DNA of 13,674 nucleotides from Syntrophomonadaceae bacterium (GCA_007136165.1 SLHK01000081.1:1-13674); one strand, 5' to 3'. Numbered from the stretch's first letter, positions 6,642 to 13,674 are shown. Notes: a model not told the origin generated them from the letters alone. Numbers and translations: made by a program.

Positions 6642-7901
6642 TTACGCTGATTCTTCCTTCTTTTTCCGCTTTTCCGCCGTTACCAAAATGGGGTTCTCCT
6701 TGTTCTGGATGACCTCCCGGGTGATGATGCACTTCTCGATGCTTTCCCGGGAAGGCAGTTCGTACATGACCTCCAGGAGTATCTTTTCCAGGATGGCCCG
6801 CAGCCCCCTGGCCCCCGTGTTCCGCTTGATGGCCAGGTCGGCAATGGTCTCCAGGGTGCCCTCCTTGAACTCCAGGGATACTCCGTCCAGCTCAAAGAGC
6901 TTGTGGTACTGCTTGATGAGGGCATTCCGGGGTTCCGTGAGAATGGCCACCAGGGCTGCCTTATCCAGGGCGTCCAGGGTGGCAATGACGGGAATCCGGC
7001 CCACAAATTCCGGAATCAAACCATACTTTAACAGGTCCTGGGGCAGTATCTTCTTGAGGATTTCCCCCACGCCCCCGTCTTTTTTGCTGGTGACCTCCGC
7101 GCCGAAACCGATACCCTTTTTCCCCGTCCGGTTCTGGATTATTTTCTCCAGCCCGTCAAAGGCCCCGCCGCAGACAAAGAGGATATTGGTGGTATCAATC
7201 TGCATGAATTCCTGATGGGGGTGTTTTCTGCCCCCCTGGGGCGGGACGCTGGCCACGGTGCCCTCCAGAATTTTCAGGAGGGCCTGCTGGACCCCCTCCC
7301 CGGAGACGTCCCGGGTAATGGAAGGGTTATCCGTCTTGCGGGCTATCTTGTCGATCTCGTCGATATAGATGATGCCTTTCTCGGCCTTCTCCAGGTCATA
7401 ATCGGCGGCCTGAATGAGCTTCAAGAGGATGTTCTCCACATCTTCGCCCACATAGCCCGCTTCCGTCAGGGATGTGGCATCGGCAATGGCAAAGGGCACG
7501 TTCAAAATCCGGGCCAGGGTCTGGGCCAGAAGGGTCTTGCCCACCCCGGTGGGCCCCACCAGGACGATGTTGCTCTTTTGAATTTCCACATCCTCCATCT
7601 TCAGTTCCGCGTTGATCCTCTTGTAATGGTTGTAGACGGCTACGGCCAGGGTTTTTTTGGCATCCTCCTGGCTGATGACGTACTGGTCCAGGATGGACTT
7701 GATCTCCACGGGTTTGGGGAGTTCCATCAAATCCAGGTCCAGGTCCTCGTTCAACTCTTCCTCGATAATCTCGTTGCAGAGTTCGATGCACTCGTCACAG
7801 ATATAGACACCGGGCCCTGCCACCAGCTTGCGGACCTGCTCCTGGGTCTTGCCGCAGAAGGAACATTTCAGTTGTCCTTTTTCGTCGTTAAATTTAAACA
7901 T
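6642..7901 (-). CDS. clpX: ATP-dependent Clp protease ATP-binding subunit ClpX
   Basis: AAA+ unfoldase of the ClpXP protease. It recognises and unfolds substrates and threads them into ClpP. 419 residues, the normal length. The N-terminal zinc-binding domain has Cys13, Cys16, Cys35 and Cys38. The AAA domain has Walker A GPTGVGKT at 116-123, pore loop GYVG at 149-152, Walker B IIYIDEID at 177-184, the RKH loop at 225-227, the ClpP-docking IGF loop at 264-266, a putative arginine finger at Arg302 (FVGRIP) and sensor 2 in GARGLR at 363-368. No key residue is missing. The ATG start has GAGGTG 7 bases upstream. It lies 23 bases after the clpP stop, so the two are surely co-transcribed, which suits equal production of partners. 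A strong terminator follows. Confidence 0.98.
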   Translation of the reverse strand: MFKFNDEKGQLKCSFCGKTQEQVRKLVAGPGVYICDECIELCNEIIEEELNEDLDLDLMELPKPVEIKSILDQYVISQEDAKKTLAVAVYNHYKRINAELKMEDVEIQKSNIVLVGPTGVGKTLLAQTLARILNVPFAIADATSLTEAGYVGEDVENILLKLIQAADYDLEKAEKGIIYIDEIDKIARKTDNPSITRDVSGEGVQQALLKILEGTVASVPPQGGRKHPHQEFMQIDTTNILFVCGGAFDGLEKIIQNRTGKKGIGFGAEVTSKKDGGVGEILKKILPQDLLKYGLIPEFVGRIPVIATLDALDKAALVAILTEPRNALIKQYHKLFELDGVSLEFKEGTLETIADLAIKRNTGARGLRAILEKILLEVMYELPSRESIEKCIITREVIQNKENPILVTAEKRKKKEESA

Positions 7902-7924
7902 ATCCTTTCACCTCTCTAGCAGGA

Positions 7925-8506
7925 TTAGCGGTGCTCCAGAATCTGGTCAACGATACCATAATCCTTAGCCTCTTCTCCTGACATGAAGAAGTCTCGATCC
8001 GTATCCCGGGTAATCCTCTCCATGGGCTGGCCGCTATGGTGGGAGAGAATGGTGTTGATGGTTTCCCGGGTCCGCAGAATCTCCCGGGCCTGGATTTCAA
8101 TCTCCACCGCCTGCCCTTTGGCCCCTCCGTGGGGCTGGTGAACCATGATGCGGGAGTTGGGCAGGGCAAACCTCTTGCCCTTGGAACCCGCCGCCAGCAG
8201 GACGGCGCCCATGCTGGCCGCCAGGCCCACGCAGATGGTGGACACGGGGGATTTGATATACTGCATGGTGTCGTAAATGGCCAGGCCGGAATAAACAATG
8301 CCCCCGGGTGAGTTTATATAGAGGTTGATGTCTTTTTCCGGGTCTTCCGACTCCAGAAAGAGGAGCTGCGCAACCACCAGGTTTGCCACATTGTCGTCAA
8401 TGGGGGAGCCGATAAAAACAATGCGGTCTTTTAAGAGGCGGGAATATATGTCATATGCCCGCTCCCCCCGGTTGCTCTGCTCCACCACCATGGGTACCAG
8501 GTTCAT
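7925..8506 (-). CDS. clpP: ATP-dependent Clp protease proteolytic subunit ClpP
   Basis: Serine peptidase that forms the two-ring, 14-subunit chamber of Clp proteases; partner of ClpX encoded next to it. 193 residues, usual length. The catalytic triad is intact: Ser98 (GLAASMGA), His123 (MVHQPHGG) and Asp172 (RDTDRDFF). NSPGG at 65-69 fits the oxyanion-hole region. The ATG at 8506 has the full Shine-Dalgarno AAGGAGGT (8523-8516) with a 9-base spacer, one of the best in the window. It follows tig after 32 bases. In Bacillus clpP lies elsewhere, but tig-clpP-clpX is a common order in Clostridia and proteobacteria. Confidence 0.98.
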   Translation of the reverse strand: MNLVPMVVEQSNRGERAYDIYSRLLKDRIVFIGSPIDDNVANLVVAQLLFLESEDPEKDINLYINSPGGIVYSGLAIYDTMQYIKSPVSTICVGLAASMGAVLLAAGSKGKRFALPNSRIMVHQPHGGAKGQAVEIEIQAREILRTRETINTILSHHSGQPMERITRDTDRDFFMSGEEAKDYGIVDQILEHR

Positions 8507-8524
8507 TTGAAAGATACCTCCTTG

Positions 8525-8540
8525 AAATTAACGTTAATTT
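8525..8540. repeat. 16-base perfect palindrome between tig and clpP
   Basis: AAATTAAC-GTTAATTT is perfectly self-complementary with no loop. It overlaps the tig stop codon and ends just before the clpP ribosome binding site. With one G-C/C-G step in the centre and AT elsewhere it is not a terminator. It could be a protein-binding site or chance. Confidence 0.6.
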
Positions 8541-9984
8541 AGGCCTTTCCGGTATCGCCGGCGGGGGCGCCTTCCTGCCCGTCTCCGGAGGGCTCCTGCT
8601 CTGCGCCTTCCTGCCCTTCCCCGGCAGTTTCCTGCTCTCCGGGGCCGGCATCCTCCCCGGAGGCTTCCTCCTGCCCGTCGGACACTTCCACCGTCTCCAC
8701 CTCAGCCTCGGCTATTAAAAAGTCAATGGCTTTACGAAACTTTACTTCTTCTTCAATTATACCAATACGCCCCTGGGATGCAAACATTTCTTTTACTTTT
8801 TCCGGTTCCTGTTTGTGTTCCCCGGCAAAACTGGCGATTTTCTCGTCAATTTCCTGCTCTTCCGCCGTGATTCCTTCCTCTTTAATGATGGCATCCAGGG
8901 TCAGATTGGCCTTGACCCGGTTTTCCCCCTCTTCCCTGTTGCCGTCCCGTAAATCCTTCAGGCTTTTTTCCGCCATTTTCAGGTACTGTTCCAGGGTGAG
9001 GCCCTGCATGCGCAGAAAGCGTTCCATGTCCCCCATCATGCGGTCCAGTTCCCGCTCCACCAGGACGGAAGGGATCTCCACTTCGGCACCCCGGCTTATC
9101 TTGCGAATCAATTCATCTTCCATTTCTCTGGCCGCCCGGTTGTCCTCATTTTCTACCAGCTTATTCTTAATATCCTTTTTAAATTCTTCCAGGGTGGAAA
9201 ACTCGCTGACCTCCTGGGCAAACTCGTCATCCAGGTCCGGGAATTCTTTCCTCTTTATCTCATGGATCTTCACCTTAAAGACGGCTTCCTTGCCCTTCAG
9301 GTTTTCCTCCCGGTAGTCTTCGGGGAAGGCCGTCTTAACCTCCAGCTCTTCTCCCTTTTTCTTGCCTACCAGCTGCTCTTCAAAGCCGGGAATAAAAGAT
9401 TGTGAGCCCAACTCCAGGGAGTAGCCTTCCGCCTCTCCCCCTTCAAAAGGCTCCTCGTCGATAAAACCTTTGAAGTCCATGACCACCAGGTCTCCCAGGG
9501 CGGCGGGGTAATCCTCCTCTTCCACCGTTTCCAGGCGGGCGTGCTGCTGCCGGGTCCGCTCCAGGTAGGCGTCCACATGGGTGTCATCAATTTTCTTAAC
9601 CTTTTTTTCTACCTTGACTCCCCGGTATTCGGGAAGTTTCACCTCGGGCTTGACCTCCACCTCCGCCTTGAAGATCAAGGGTTCCCCCTTCTCCATCTGC
9701 ACCAGGTCATACCGGGGTTGGTCGATGGGCTGCAGGTCCGCCTCTTCCACCGCATCGTGGTAGGCCTTGGGAATGAGAATTTCCAGGGCATCCTCGTAGA
9801 GGACTTCAGGACCGAATTTTGCCTCCAAAACGGAACGAGGCACCCGGCCCTTGCGGAATCCGGGGACCACGGCCTTTTTAACCACCTTGCGGTATGCTTG
9901 ACCCAAAGCTTTTTCCACCTGCTCCGGGCTTACTTCGATCTCCAGGGATACTTTGCTATTTTCTATTTTCTCCCACTTCACCAT
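8539..9984 (-). CDS. tig: Trigger factor (ribosome-associated chaperone / peptidyl-prolyl isomerase)
   Basis: Binds next to the ribosome exit tunnel and shields nascent chains; it also has peptidyl-prolyl cis-trans isomerase activity. 481 residues against about 430 in most homologues. The N-terminal domain carries the ribosome-binding signature GFRKGRVP at 42-49. The FKBP-like isomerase domain spans about 161-245 (starting near LGDLVVMDFKGFID). The helical substrate-cradle domain runs to about 430. The extra length is an acidic, Gly/Glu/Ala/Pro-rich tail (432-481) with imperfect repeats, ending GDTGKA. The ATG has GGAAGGGAG about 9 bases upstream. A sigma-A-like promoter is seen 80-110 bases upstream. 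It is first in the tig-clpP-clpX unit. Confidence 0.97.
   Translation of the reverse strand: MVKWEKIENSKVSLEIEVSPEQVEKALGQAYRKVVKKAVVPGFRKGRVPRSVLEAKFGPEVLYEDALEILIPKAYHDAVEEADLQPIDQPRYDLVQMEKGEPLIFKAEVEVKPEVKLPEYRGVKVEKKVKKIDDTHVDAYLERTRQQHARLETVEEEDYPAALGDLVVMDFKGFIDEEPFEGGEAEGYSLELGSQSFIPGFEEQLVGKKKGEELEVKTAFPEDYREENLKGKEAVFKVKIHEIKRKEFPDLDDEFAQEVSEFSTLEEFKKDIKNKLVENEDNRAAREMEDELIRKISRGAEVEIPSVLVERELDRMMGDMERFLRMQGLTLEQYLKMAEKSLKDLRDGNREEGENRVKANLTLDAIIKEEGITAEEQEIDEKIASFAGEHKQEPEKVKEMFASQGRIGIIEEEVKFRKAIDFLIAEAEVETVEVSDGQEEASGEDAGPGEQETAGEGQEGAEQEPSGDGQEGAPAGDTGKA
8567..8679 (-). repeat. Imperfect repeats encoding the acidic tail of trigger factor
   Basis: GCGCCTTCCTGCCC occurs twice exactly (8567-8580 and 8603-8616, 36 bases apart), with a diverged copy near 8663-8679. 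In protein terms the repeats read SDGQEEA, GEGQEGA and GDGQEGA. The tail probably grew by in-frame duplication. Confidence 0.6.
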
Positions 9985-10064
9985 CGCTTATGCTCCCTTC
10001 CTCTATGGGTATTTTATGATTGTTTGCCGGGTATGTTAATTTGATTCCGGGCAGTATCTTAAGC

Positions 10065-10093
10065 ATTATAGCATTAACTCCCTAAAAAATAAA
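10065..10093 (-). promoter_or_regulatory. Sigma-A-type promoter for tig
   Basis: On the minus strand a perfect TATAAT (10070-10065) has the weak -35 TTTATT (10093-10088) 17 bases upstream, within an A/T-rich stretch that could act as an UP-like element. Transcription would start near 10058, giving a leader of about 74 bases. Confidence 0.55.
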
Positions 10094-10118
10094 GGAAAAT
10101 AGGCCGAAAACCTAAATA

Positions 10119-10171
10119 ATGTCCGGCAAAACGGGAACCATTTTATATGGTAACCCGTTTTCCCGGCACAT
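10119..10171. repeat. Large imperfect palindrome in the tig / small-gene intergenic region
   Basis: The left arm (10119-10141) and right arm (10147-10171) pair over 21 bases around a 5-base loop: ATGT/ACAT, CCGG/CCGG, AAAACGGG/CCCGTTTT and ACCAT/ATGGT. Two mismatches and two single-base bulges interrupt the stem. As RNA it would be a long, stable hairpin in either direction. No T tract follows on either side, so it is not a standard terminator. Alternatives are a structured leader of the small gene, an operator, or a small palindromic repeat element. Confidence 0.7.
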
Positions 10172-10314
10172 CATACCAGGGAAGGATGTAAAAATCATAC
10201 CGGAGGAGGAGCTAAATTCCGTCCGGGGATTCTTTCGGCACAAAAATGCTCCTGGTAATATTGAATCAGCAGAAGAAAAATTCAATCCTCAAAAAAAACA
10301 AAGGAGCGGTTTCA

Positions 10315-10482
10315 ATGAAAAGGATTCTTCGCAAACTGGTTGAGCAGGTACGCGGTGTCAAGAGAAAAGAAAATTCTTCACCTGTGCAGTATATACATTT
10401 TGGGGCCTGGGATATCGGAATGGCCACCCCCCCTCTCAACTCCGAATACACCGTGTTCAGGCCGGGGATTTATTACAAATAA
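10315..10482 (+). CDS. Small basic peptide of unknown function, 55 residues
   Basis: I do not recognise this protein. The ATG at 10315 is preceded by AAAGGAGC with GGAG 7 bases upstream, a good ribosome binding site. A longer in-frame ATG at 10246 has none. The N-terminal third, starting MKRILRKLVEQVRGVKRK, is strongly basic and could form an amphipathic helix. The C-terminal part is rich in aromatic residues, Pro and Gly (GAWDIGMATPP, then FRPGIYYK at the end) and has no Cys. There is no clear membrane segment or signal peptide. No modifying enzyme or transporter is next to it, so a modified-peptide precursor is not supported. It lies between divergent tig and the MoxR operon, which has its own promoter. 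The ribosome binding site and GC-rich third positions in the second half support coding. Confidence 0.55.
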   Translation: MKRILRKLVEQVRGVKRKENSSPVQYIHFGAWDIGMATPPLNSEYTVFRPGIYYK

Positions 10483-10497
10483 TATGTGAGAACAGCC

Positions 10498-10544
10498 CCC
10501 CCTTTGCCAGTCCCCCTTTGCTGCCCCCTTTGCTGCTGGTTTGC
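10498..10544 (+). repeat. Short C-rich tandem repeat, CCCCCTTTGC times three
   Basis: Exact copies of CCCCCTTTGC begin at 10498, 10512 and 10524, with a degenerate fourth (CTGGTTTGC) at 10536-10544. They lie between the small gene and the promoter of the MoxR operon. Spacers are 4 and 2 bases. No function is evident. Confidence 0.7.
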
Positions 10545-10570
10545 TGACTCTATCGCCTATGATAGGGCTA

Positions 10571-10600
10571 TTGACACCCGGCGAAGTAATTAAATATAAT
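10571..10600 (+). promoter_or_regulatory. Near-consensus sigma-A promoter of the moxR operon
   Basis: TTGACA (10571-10576), an 18-base spacer and TATAAT (10595-10600): both hexamers are perfect. The expected start is near 10607, 28 bases before the ATG. A small inverted repeat CCTAT-G-ATAGG (10556-10566) sits just upstream of the -35 box. Confidence 0.8.
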
Positions 10601-10634
10601 GAAAATGAAATGATTCAGGGGCGGGGTTGAAATT

Positions 10635-11570
10635 ATGGAAAAAGCAAGGGAAATTATTGCTAATATCAGCAGGGTAATCATCGGCAAAGAAGACGTGATT
10701 ACCACACTCCTCACCGGAATTCTCTGCAACGGGCACCTGCTCATCGAAGATGTGCCGGGAGTAGGCAAAACCACCCTGGTCAAGGCCCTGGCCACCACCC
10801 TGGGCTGCTCTTTCAAGCGCATCCAGTTTACCCCCGACCTGATGCCCTCCGACATTATCGGCCTGTCCCTCTACGACAAGGACAGGGGCGAATTTATCTT
10901 CAAGCCGGGGCCCATAATGAGCCAGGTTGTGCTGGCCGATGAGATAAACCGCACATCGCCCAAAACCCAGGCCAGCCTTTTGGAAGCCATGGCAGAGAGA
11001 CAGGTTACCGTGGACGGGGTTTCCCACATGCTGCCGTCACCTTTCCTGGTCATCGCCACCCAGAACCCCGTTGAATACGAGGGCACCTATCCCCTTCCGG
11101 AAGCCCAGCTGGACCGATTCATGATGTGCATACGCATCGGCTACCCGGGGCATGAGGAGGAAAAAACCATTGTAAAGCTCCGGCCCGGGGGCAGTTTGCC
11201 TGCGGAATTGCCGGCGGTGATATCCCCGGCCCGGCTCCTTCATATGCAGAAGCAGGCCGGCGACGTGTACCTGGCCCCTTCCCTGGAAAGCTACATCGTA
11301 AGCCTCACCCGGAACACCCGCTCTCACCGGGAAGTCCTTTTGGGGGTAAGCCCCCGGGGGGGGCAGTACCTGTTTCAGGCGGCAAAGGCCGCCGCCTACA
11401 TACAGGGCAGTGACCATGTCCTGCCGGACCATATCAAGAAAATGACGGGCCCCGTGTTTGCCCACCGCCTTATTTTGAAACCCGAAGCCCGTTTAAAAGG
11501 ATCAACTGCCGAAAATGTGCTGGAGGATATCCTGAAAAAAACCAGTGTGCCGGTGGTTCTCGATGATTGA
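10635..11570 (+). CDS. MoxR-family AAA+ ATPase
   Basis: 311 residues, typical for MoxR proteins, which are thought to act as chaperone-like ATPases that mature or activate neighbouring gene products. Motifs: Walker A DVPGVGKT at 39-46, Walker B VVLADEIN at 98-105, sensor 1 ATQNP at 141-145, the arginine-finger region LDRF at 159-162 and sensor 2 GVSPRG at 237-242. All are intact. The ATG at 10635 has a G-rich GGGGCGGGG about 8 bases upstream. The next gene overlaps its last 8 bases. The pairing with DUF58 and transglutaminase-like genes is a recurrent operon in bacteria. The true substrate is unknown and is not shown by this sequence. Confidence 0.93.
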   Translation: MEKAREIIANISRVIIGKEDVITTLLTGILCNGHLLIEDVPGVGKTTLVKALATTLGCSFKRIQFTPDLMPSDIIGLSLYDKDRGEFIFKPGPIMSQVVLADEINRTSPKTQASLLEAMAERQVTVDGVSHMLPSPFLVIATQNPVEYEGTYPLPEAQLDRFMMCIRIGYPGHEEEKTIVKLRPGGSLPAELPAVISPARLLHMQKQAGDVYLAPSLESYIVSLTRNTRSHREVLLGVSPRGGQYLFQAAKAAAYIQGSDHVLPDHIKKMTGPVFAHRLILKPEARLKGSTAENVLEDILKKTSVPVVLDD

Positions 11571-12744
11571 GATTAAAAAGCCCCTTCTGCCGATAGCTGT
11601 AATAATACTGGGCATTACCTCCCTGCTGGTGGGGGGCAGGTTTCCCTACCTGTTTTTTTATCTGGCCGCCCTGCTGTTTGTGATCCCCTTCCTGTGGCTG
11701 AGGTTTGGCCTGGGCAAACTGAAGGGCAGCATTGAAGTATCTCAAGAATACGGAGAGGTGGGAAAAGCCCTGACGGTTTCCTACAGGGTTATTAATAGTC
11801 CGTCGGGCAGGTTTCCCTACCTGGAGCTGACCAACATCATTGGCAGCTCCTTTAATTTGCCCCCGGAAGACAGGCTGGTGACCCTGGAACCGGGGGATTC
11901 AGACCTCTACCGGTGTGAGGTTCGCTGCCCGCGCCGGGGAAAATATGACCTGAAAGCATTCCGGGTAAAAACCGGCGACCCCTTTGGTTTTTTCAAGCTG
12001 TCCCGGTCCCTCAGTACCGGAAAAGAGATCAAAATTTACCCCAAAAAGAAGTTCTACCCCCAGTTTGCCCTGCCGGACCGGCAGCATTTCGGCAGCCTGG
12101 CCGTACATAATATGCACATGGAAAACTACGCCCAGGTTTCGGACCTCAGGGATTGGCGCCAGGGAGACAGCGCAAAAAAAATACACTGGAAGCAGTCCGC
12201 CCGCCAGGGAAAGCTGGTGGTTAAAAACTATGACAACTACGGCGATGCCTCTGTAAATATTTTTATTGACATGAACAGAAATAACTACCGGCATGACAGA
12301 AATCATATCCTTGAAGACCTGGCTGTGGAGGCGGCAGCCTCCTTAATATATGTCTGCCTGAAAGAAAAAGCTCCCCTTCAGGTTTTTTCGGAACCCCTGG
12401 GGGAAGGTTTTTTGCACGGCAGCCTGCTGAGAGATTACAGGGCAATAATGGACCGCCTTATAACCCTGGCCCCATCAGGCCGCCGGGCCTTCGCTTCTTA
12501 TGTAAATAACTGCATCTATTATCTGCCGCCCAAGAGCTCCATCCACCTGTTTGCCCCCCGCCTGCATGCTGCAGAAGGTTTGCTGCTGCTTAACCTGAAA
12601 CAAAAAGGGTTTTCCCCCCACTTCTTTTACCTGTCCGTGACAGAGCCTGCCGGGGAAGAGAAATTTATGCTGGATAAACTGGAAGATGCGGGTATCAAAA
12701 CATATAACCTGCATCCCGAGGAGGCCGGGGAATATGCCGGCTAA
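11563..12744 (+). CDS. DUF58 domain-containing membrane-anchored protein
   Basis: 393 residues. Two N-terminal membrane segments (about 7-24 and 27-46) are followed by a beta-rich part with the conserved DPFG (139-142). The DUF58 core lies at 195-214 (LRDWRQGDSAKKIHWKQSAR), and KNYDNYG follows at 221-227. A von Willebrand A-like fold is usual for the C-terminal half of this family; the FIDMNRN stretch near 234-240 fits its first strand. The frame can be extended to GTG 11545, but ATG 11563 is preferred: it gives an 8-base overlap (ATGATTGA) with the moxR stop, with GGTGG 6 bases upstream, so translation is probably coupled. It is likely a partner of the MoxR ATPase at the membrane. Confidence 0.9.
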   Translation: MIEIKKPLLPIAVIILGITSLLVGGRFPYLFFYLAALLFVIPFLWLRFGLGKLKGSIEVSQEYGEVGKALTVSYRVINSPSGRFPYLELTNIIGSSFNLPPEDRLVTLEPGDSDLYRCEVRCPRRGKYDLKAFRVKTGDPFGFFKLSRSLSTGKEIKIYPKKKFYPQFALPDRQHFGSLAVHNMHMENYAQVSDLRDWRQGDSAKKIHWKQSARQGKLVVKNYDNYGDASVNIFIDMNRNNYRHDRNHILEDLAVEAAASLIYVCLKEKAPLQVFSEPLGEGFLHGSLLRDYRAIMDRLITLAPSGRRAFASYVNNCIYYLPPKSSIHLFAPRLHAAEGLLLLNLKQKGFSPHFFYLSVTEPAGEEKFMLDKLEDAGIKTYNLHPEEAGEYAG

Positions 12745-13674
12745 AGGCTTAGATTATAGCGGCAAATTCAACCTGATAATTATTTTCCTGCTGAGCCTGT
12801 CCCTGGCAACCCCTGTCATCCATGCTCTGGGGTATGTTGTGCCGGGATTCTTCGGCAGATTCTTCTTCGTGGCCCTGGTGGTGGCAGTTTATGCCCTTAT
12901 TCGCCTGTTCCCGGCCCTGGCCCTCTCTTTCCCCGCCGCTATTATGGCCCTGGGCCTCCTCAACCACTACTATTACCCCCACCTGCTGCCGGAATTATAC
13001 AGGGCCCTTACAGAACCGCGGGCCGATTCCCTTCACTGGCCGCTGCTGATCATGGCGGGCATATCGCTGTTTTTCTTTATCCTGGTGTCCAAATTAAAAA
13101 AACCCCTGGTGCCCCTGCTGCTGATGGGCCTGGGTTCCTTTGCGCCCCTCTGGTATTTCTATGTGGACTCTGCATACCCGGCGGCTGTGGCTTATGCCGC
13201 CGGCTGGGTAATGCTGCTCAGTTTCAAGCACGGCAGCAGATTGTGGACCGTGCCGGACGACCCGGGCCCCGGCAGGGAAGACGCAAAAGACCTGCGCCGG
13301 AGCTGGATCAATTACACAACAGCTGTCCTGGCCATGGCCCTGCTGACAGCTTTGATCCTGCCCAAAAATTTTGCTCCCCTCTCCTGGCCTGCGGTGCAAA
13401 GCTGGGTCAGCAGCAGAATCCCCATGCTGGAGGAACTGCGGAGCGCTGCAGACTCCGGCGGCAGCGGCAGCGGCAGCGGGGAAGGGTACGGTTACTCTTC
13501 AGGCCCCGACACCCCTTCGCCCCTGGATGGACCTCTTGAGCTGCATGATACAGTCCTTTTGGAAGTACGCGGCCGGGGGGGCTTTTACCTGAGAGGAGCC
13601 GTCTTTGACACCTATACCGGCACCAGCTGGTTGAATACCGGCGGCTCCGGGGATTTTATCCCCTTTGAGAACCC
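12734..13674 (+). CDS. TgpA-type membrane protein with transglutaminase-like domain, N-terminal part (runs off right edge)
   Basis: The frame from ATG 12734 is open to the edge (313 full codons). GAGGAGG lies 9 bases upstream, and the start overlaps the DUF58 stop by 11 bases. Residues 1-210 hold about seven hydrophobic segments (near 12-32, 42-58, 60-76, 102-119, 124-141, 147-164 and 194-210). A linker with GGSGSGSG (242-249) leads to an extracytoplasmic part. The motif FYLRGAVFDTYTGTSW (284-299) matches the usual lead-in to the transglutaminase-like domain of TgpA proteins (compare xWRGxxxDxxxGxxW). The Cys-His-Asp catalytic core would lie beyond the window, so activity cannot be judged. 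Together with MoxR and DUF58 it forms a known operon type acting at the cell envelope. Confidence 0.85.
   Translation, partial: MPAKGLDYSGKFNLIIIFLLSLSLATPVIHALGYVVPGFFGRFFFVALVVAVYALIRLFPALALSFPAAIMALGLLNHYYYPHLLPELYRALTEPRADSLHWPLLIMAGISLFFFILVSKLKKPLVPLLLMGLGSFAPLWYFYVDSAYPAAVAYAAGWVMLLSFKHGSRLWTVPDDPGPGREDAKDLRRSWINYTTAVLAMALLTALILPKNFAPLSWPAVQSWVSSRIPMLEELRSAADSGGSGSGSGEGYGYSSGPDTPSPLDGPLELHDTVLLEVRGRGGFYLRGAVFDTYTGTSWLNTGGSGDFIPFEN

Larger units (their letters stand above)
9985..10314. other. Divergent intergenic region between tig and a small gene
   Basis: These 330 bases are AT-rich compared with the flanking genes. They hold the tig ribosome binding site and promoter, the large palindrome at 10119-10171, and a near-duplicate pair CATACCAGGGAAGGA (10172-10186) and CATACCGGAGGAGGA (10196-10210). 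There is also a weak inverted repeat ATTGAAT/ATTCAAT (10260-10286) and the ribosome binding site of the small gene. GGAGGAGG near 10202-10209 looks like a ribosome binding site but no start codon follows at a usable distance. I see no convincing promoter for the small gene. Confidence 0.6.

Noticed and set aside
7215..7919. 234-codon plus-strand frame opposite clpX
   Set aside because: It is antisense to the whole first half of clpX, has a shadow-like composition and lacks a credible start site.
10119..10343. 74-codon plus-strand frame beginning in the palindrome
   Set aside because: It has no ribosome binding site, starts in an RNA stem, and overlaps the better supported small gene in another frame.
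10315..10482. Small gene as a lasso peptide or other modified-peptide precursor
   Set aside because: No modifying enzyme, protease or transporter is next to it, and it has no Cys; the resemblance is only in size.

Overview
The window looks like chromosomal DNA from a GC-rich, spore-forming Clostridia-type member of the Bacillota. This rests on three things: the gene set and order resemble Bacillus (tig, clpX, lonB, lonA, engB); a sporulation-type LonB protease is present; and the ribosome binding sites are strong and GGAGG-like. Species cannot be named from the sequence alone. I see no insertion sequence, phage gene, CRISPR array, tRNA or rRNA.

Minus-strand block (positions 1 to 9984, transcribed right to left): tig (trigger factor), clpP, clpX, lonB, lon, engB and the 5' part of valS, which runs off the left edge. 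This is a protein quality-control cluster: a ribosome-bound chaperone, the ClpXP protease and two Lon-type proteases, followed by a ribosome-assembly GTPase and a tRNA synthetase. Visible signals divide it into transcription units: a sigma-A-like promoter before tig; tig-clpP-clpX with short gaps, ending in a clear intrinsic terminator after clpX; lonB with its own promoter, which resembles a forespore sigma-F promoter; lon with a promoter whose -10 lies inside a palindrome; engB behind lon; and a TTGACA promoter inside the end of engB that serves valS.

Divergent centre (9985 to 10634): this holds the tig promoter, a large imperfect palindrome, a small unrecognised gene for a basic 55-residue peptide with a good ribosome binding site, a short C-rich tandem repeat, and a near-perfect sigma-A promoter facing right.

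Plus-strand block (10635 to right edge): a MoxR-family AAA ATPase, a DUF58 membrane-anchored protein and the N-terminal part of a TgpA-type membrane transglutaminase-like protein. Their reading frames overlap by 8 and 11 bases, so translation is probably coupled. This is a widespread but biochemically poorly defined operon type.

Most of the window is ordinary, well-conserved content. The parts most worth a second look are the orphan small gene with its palindromic upstream region, the palindrome over the lon promoter, and the sigma-F-like promoter of lonB.
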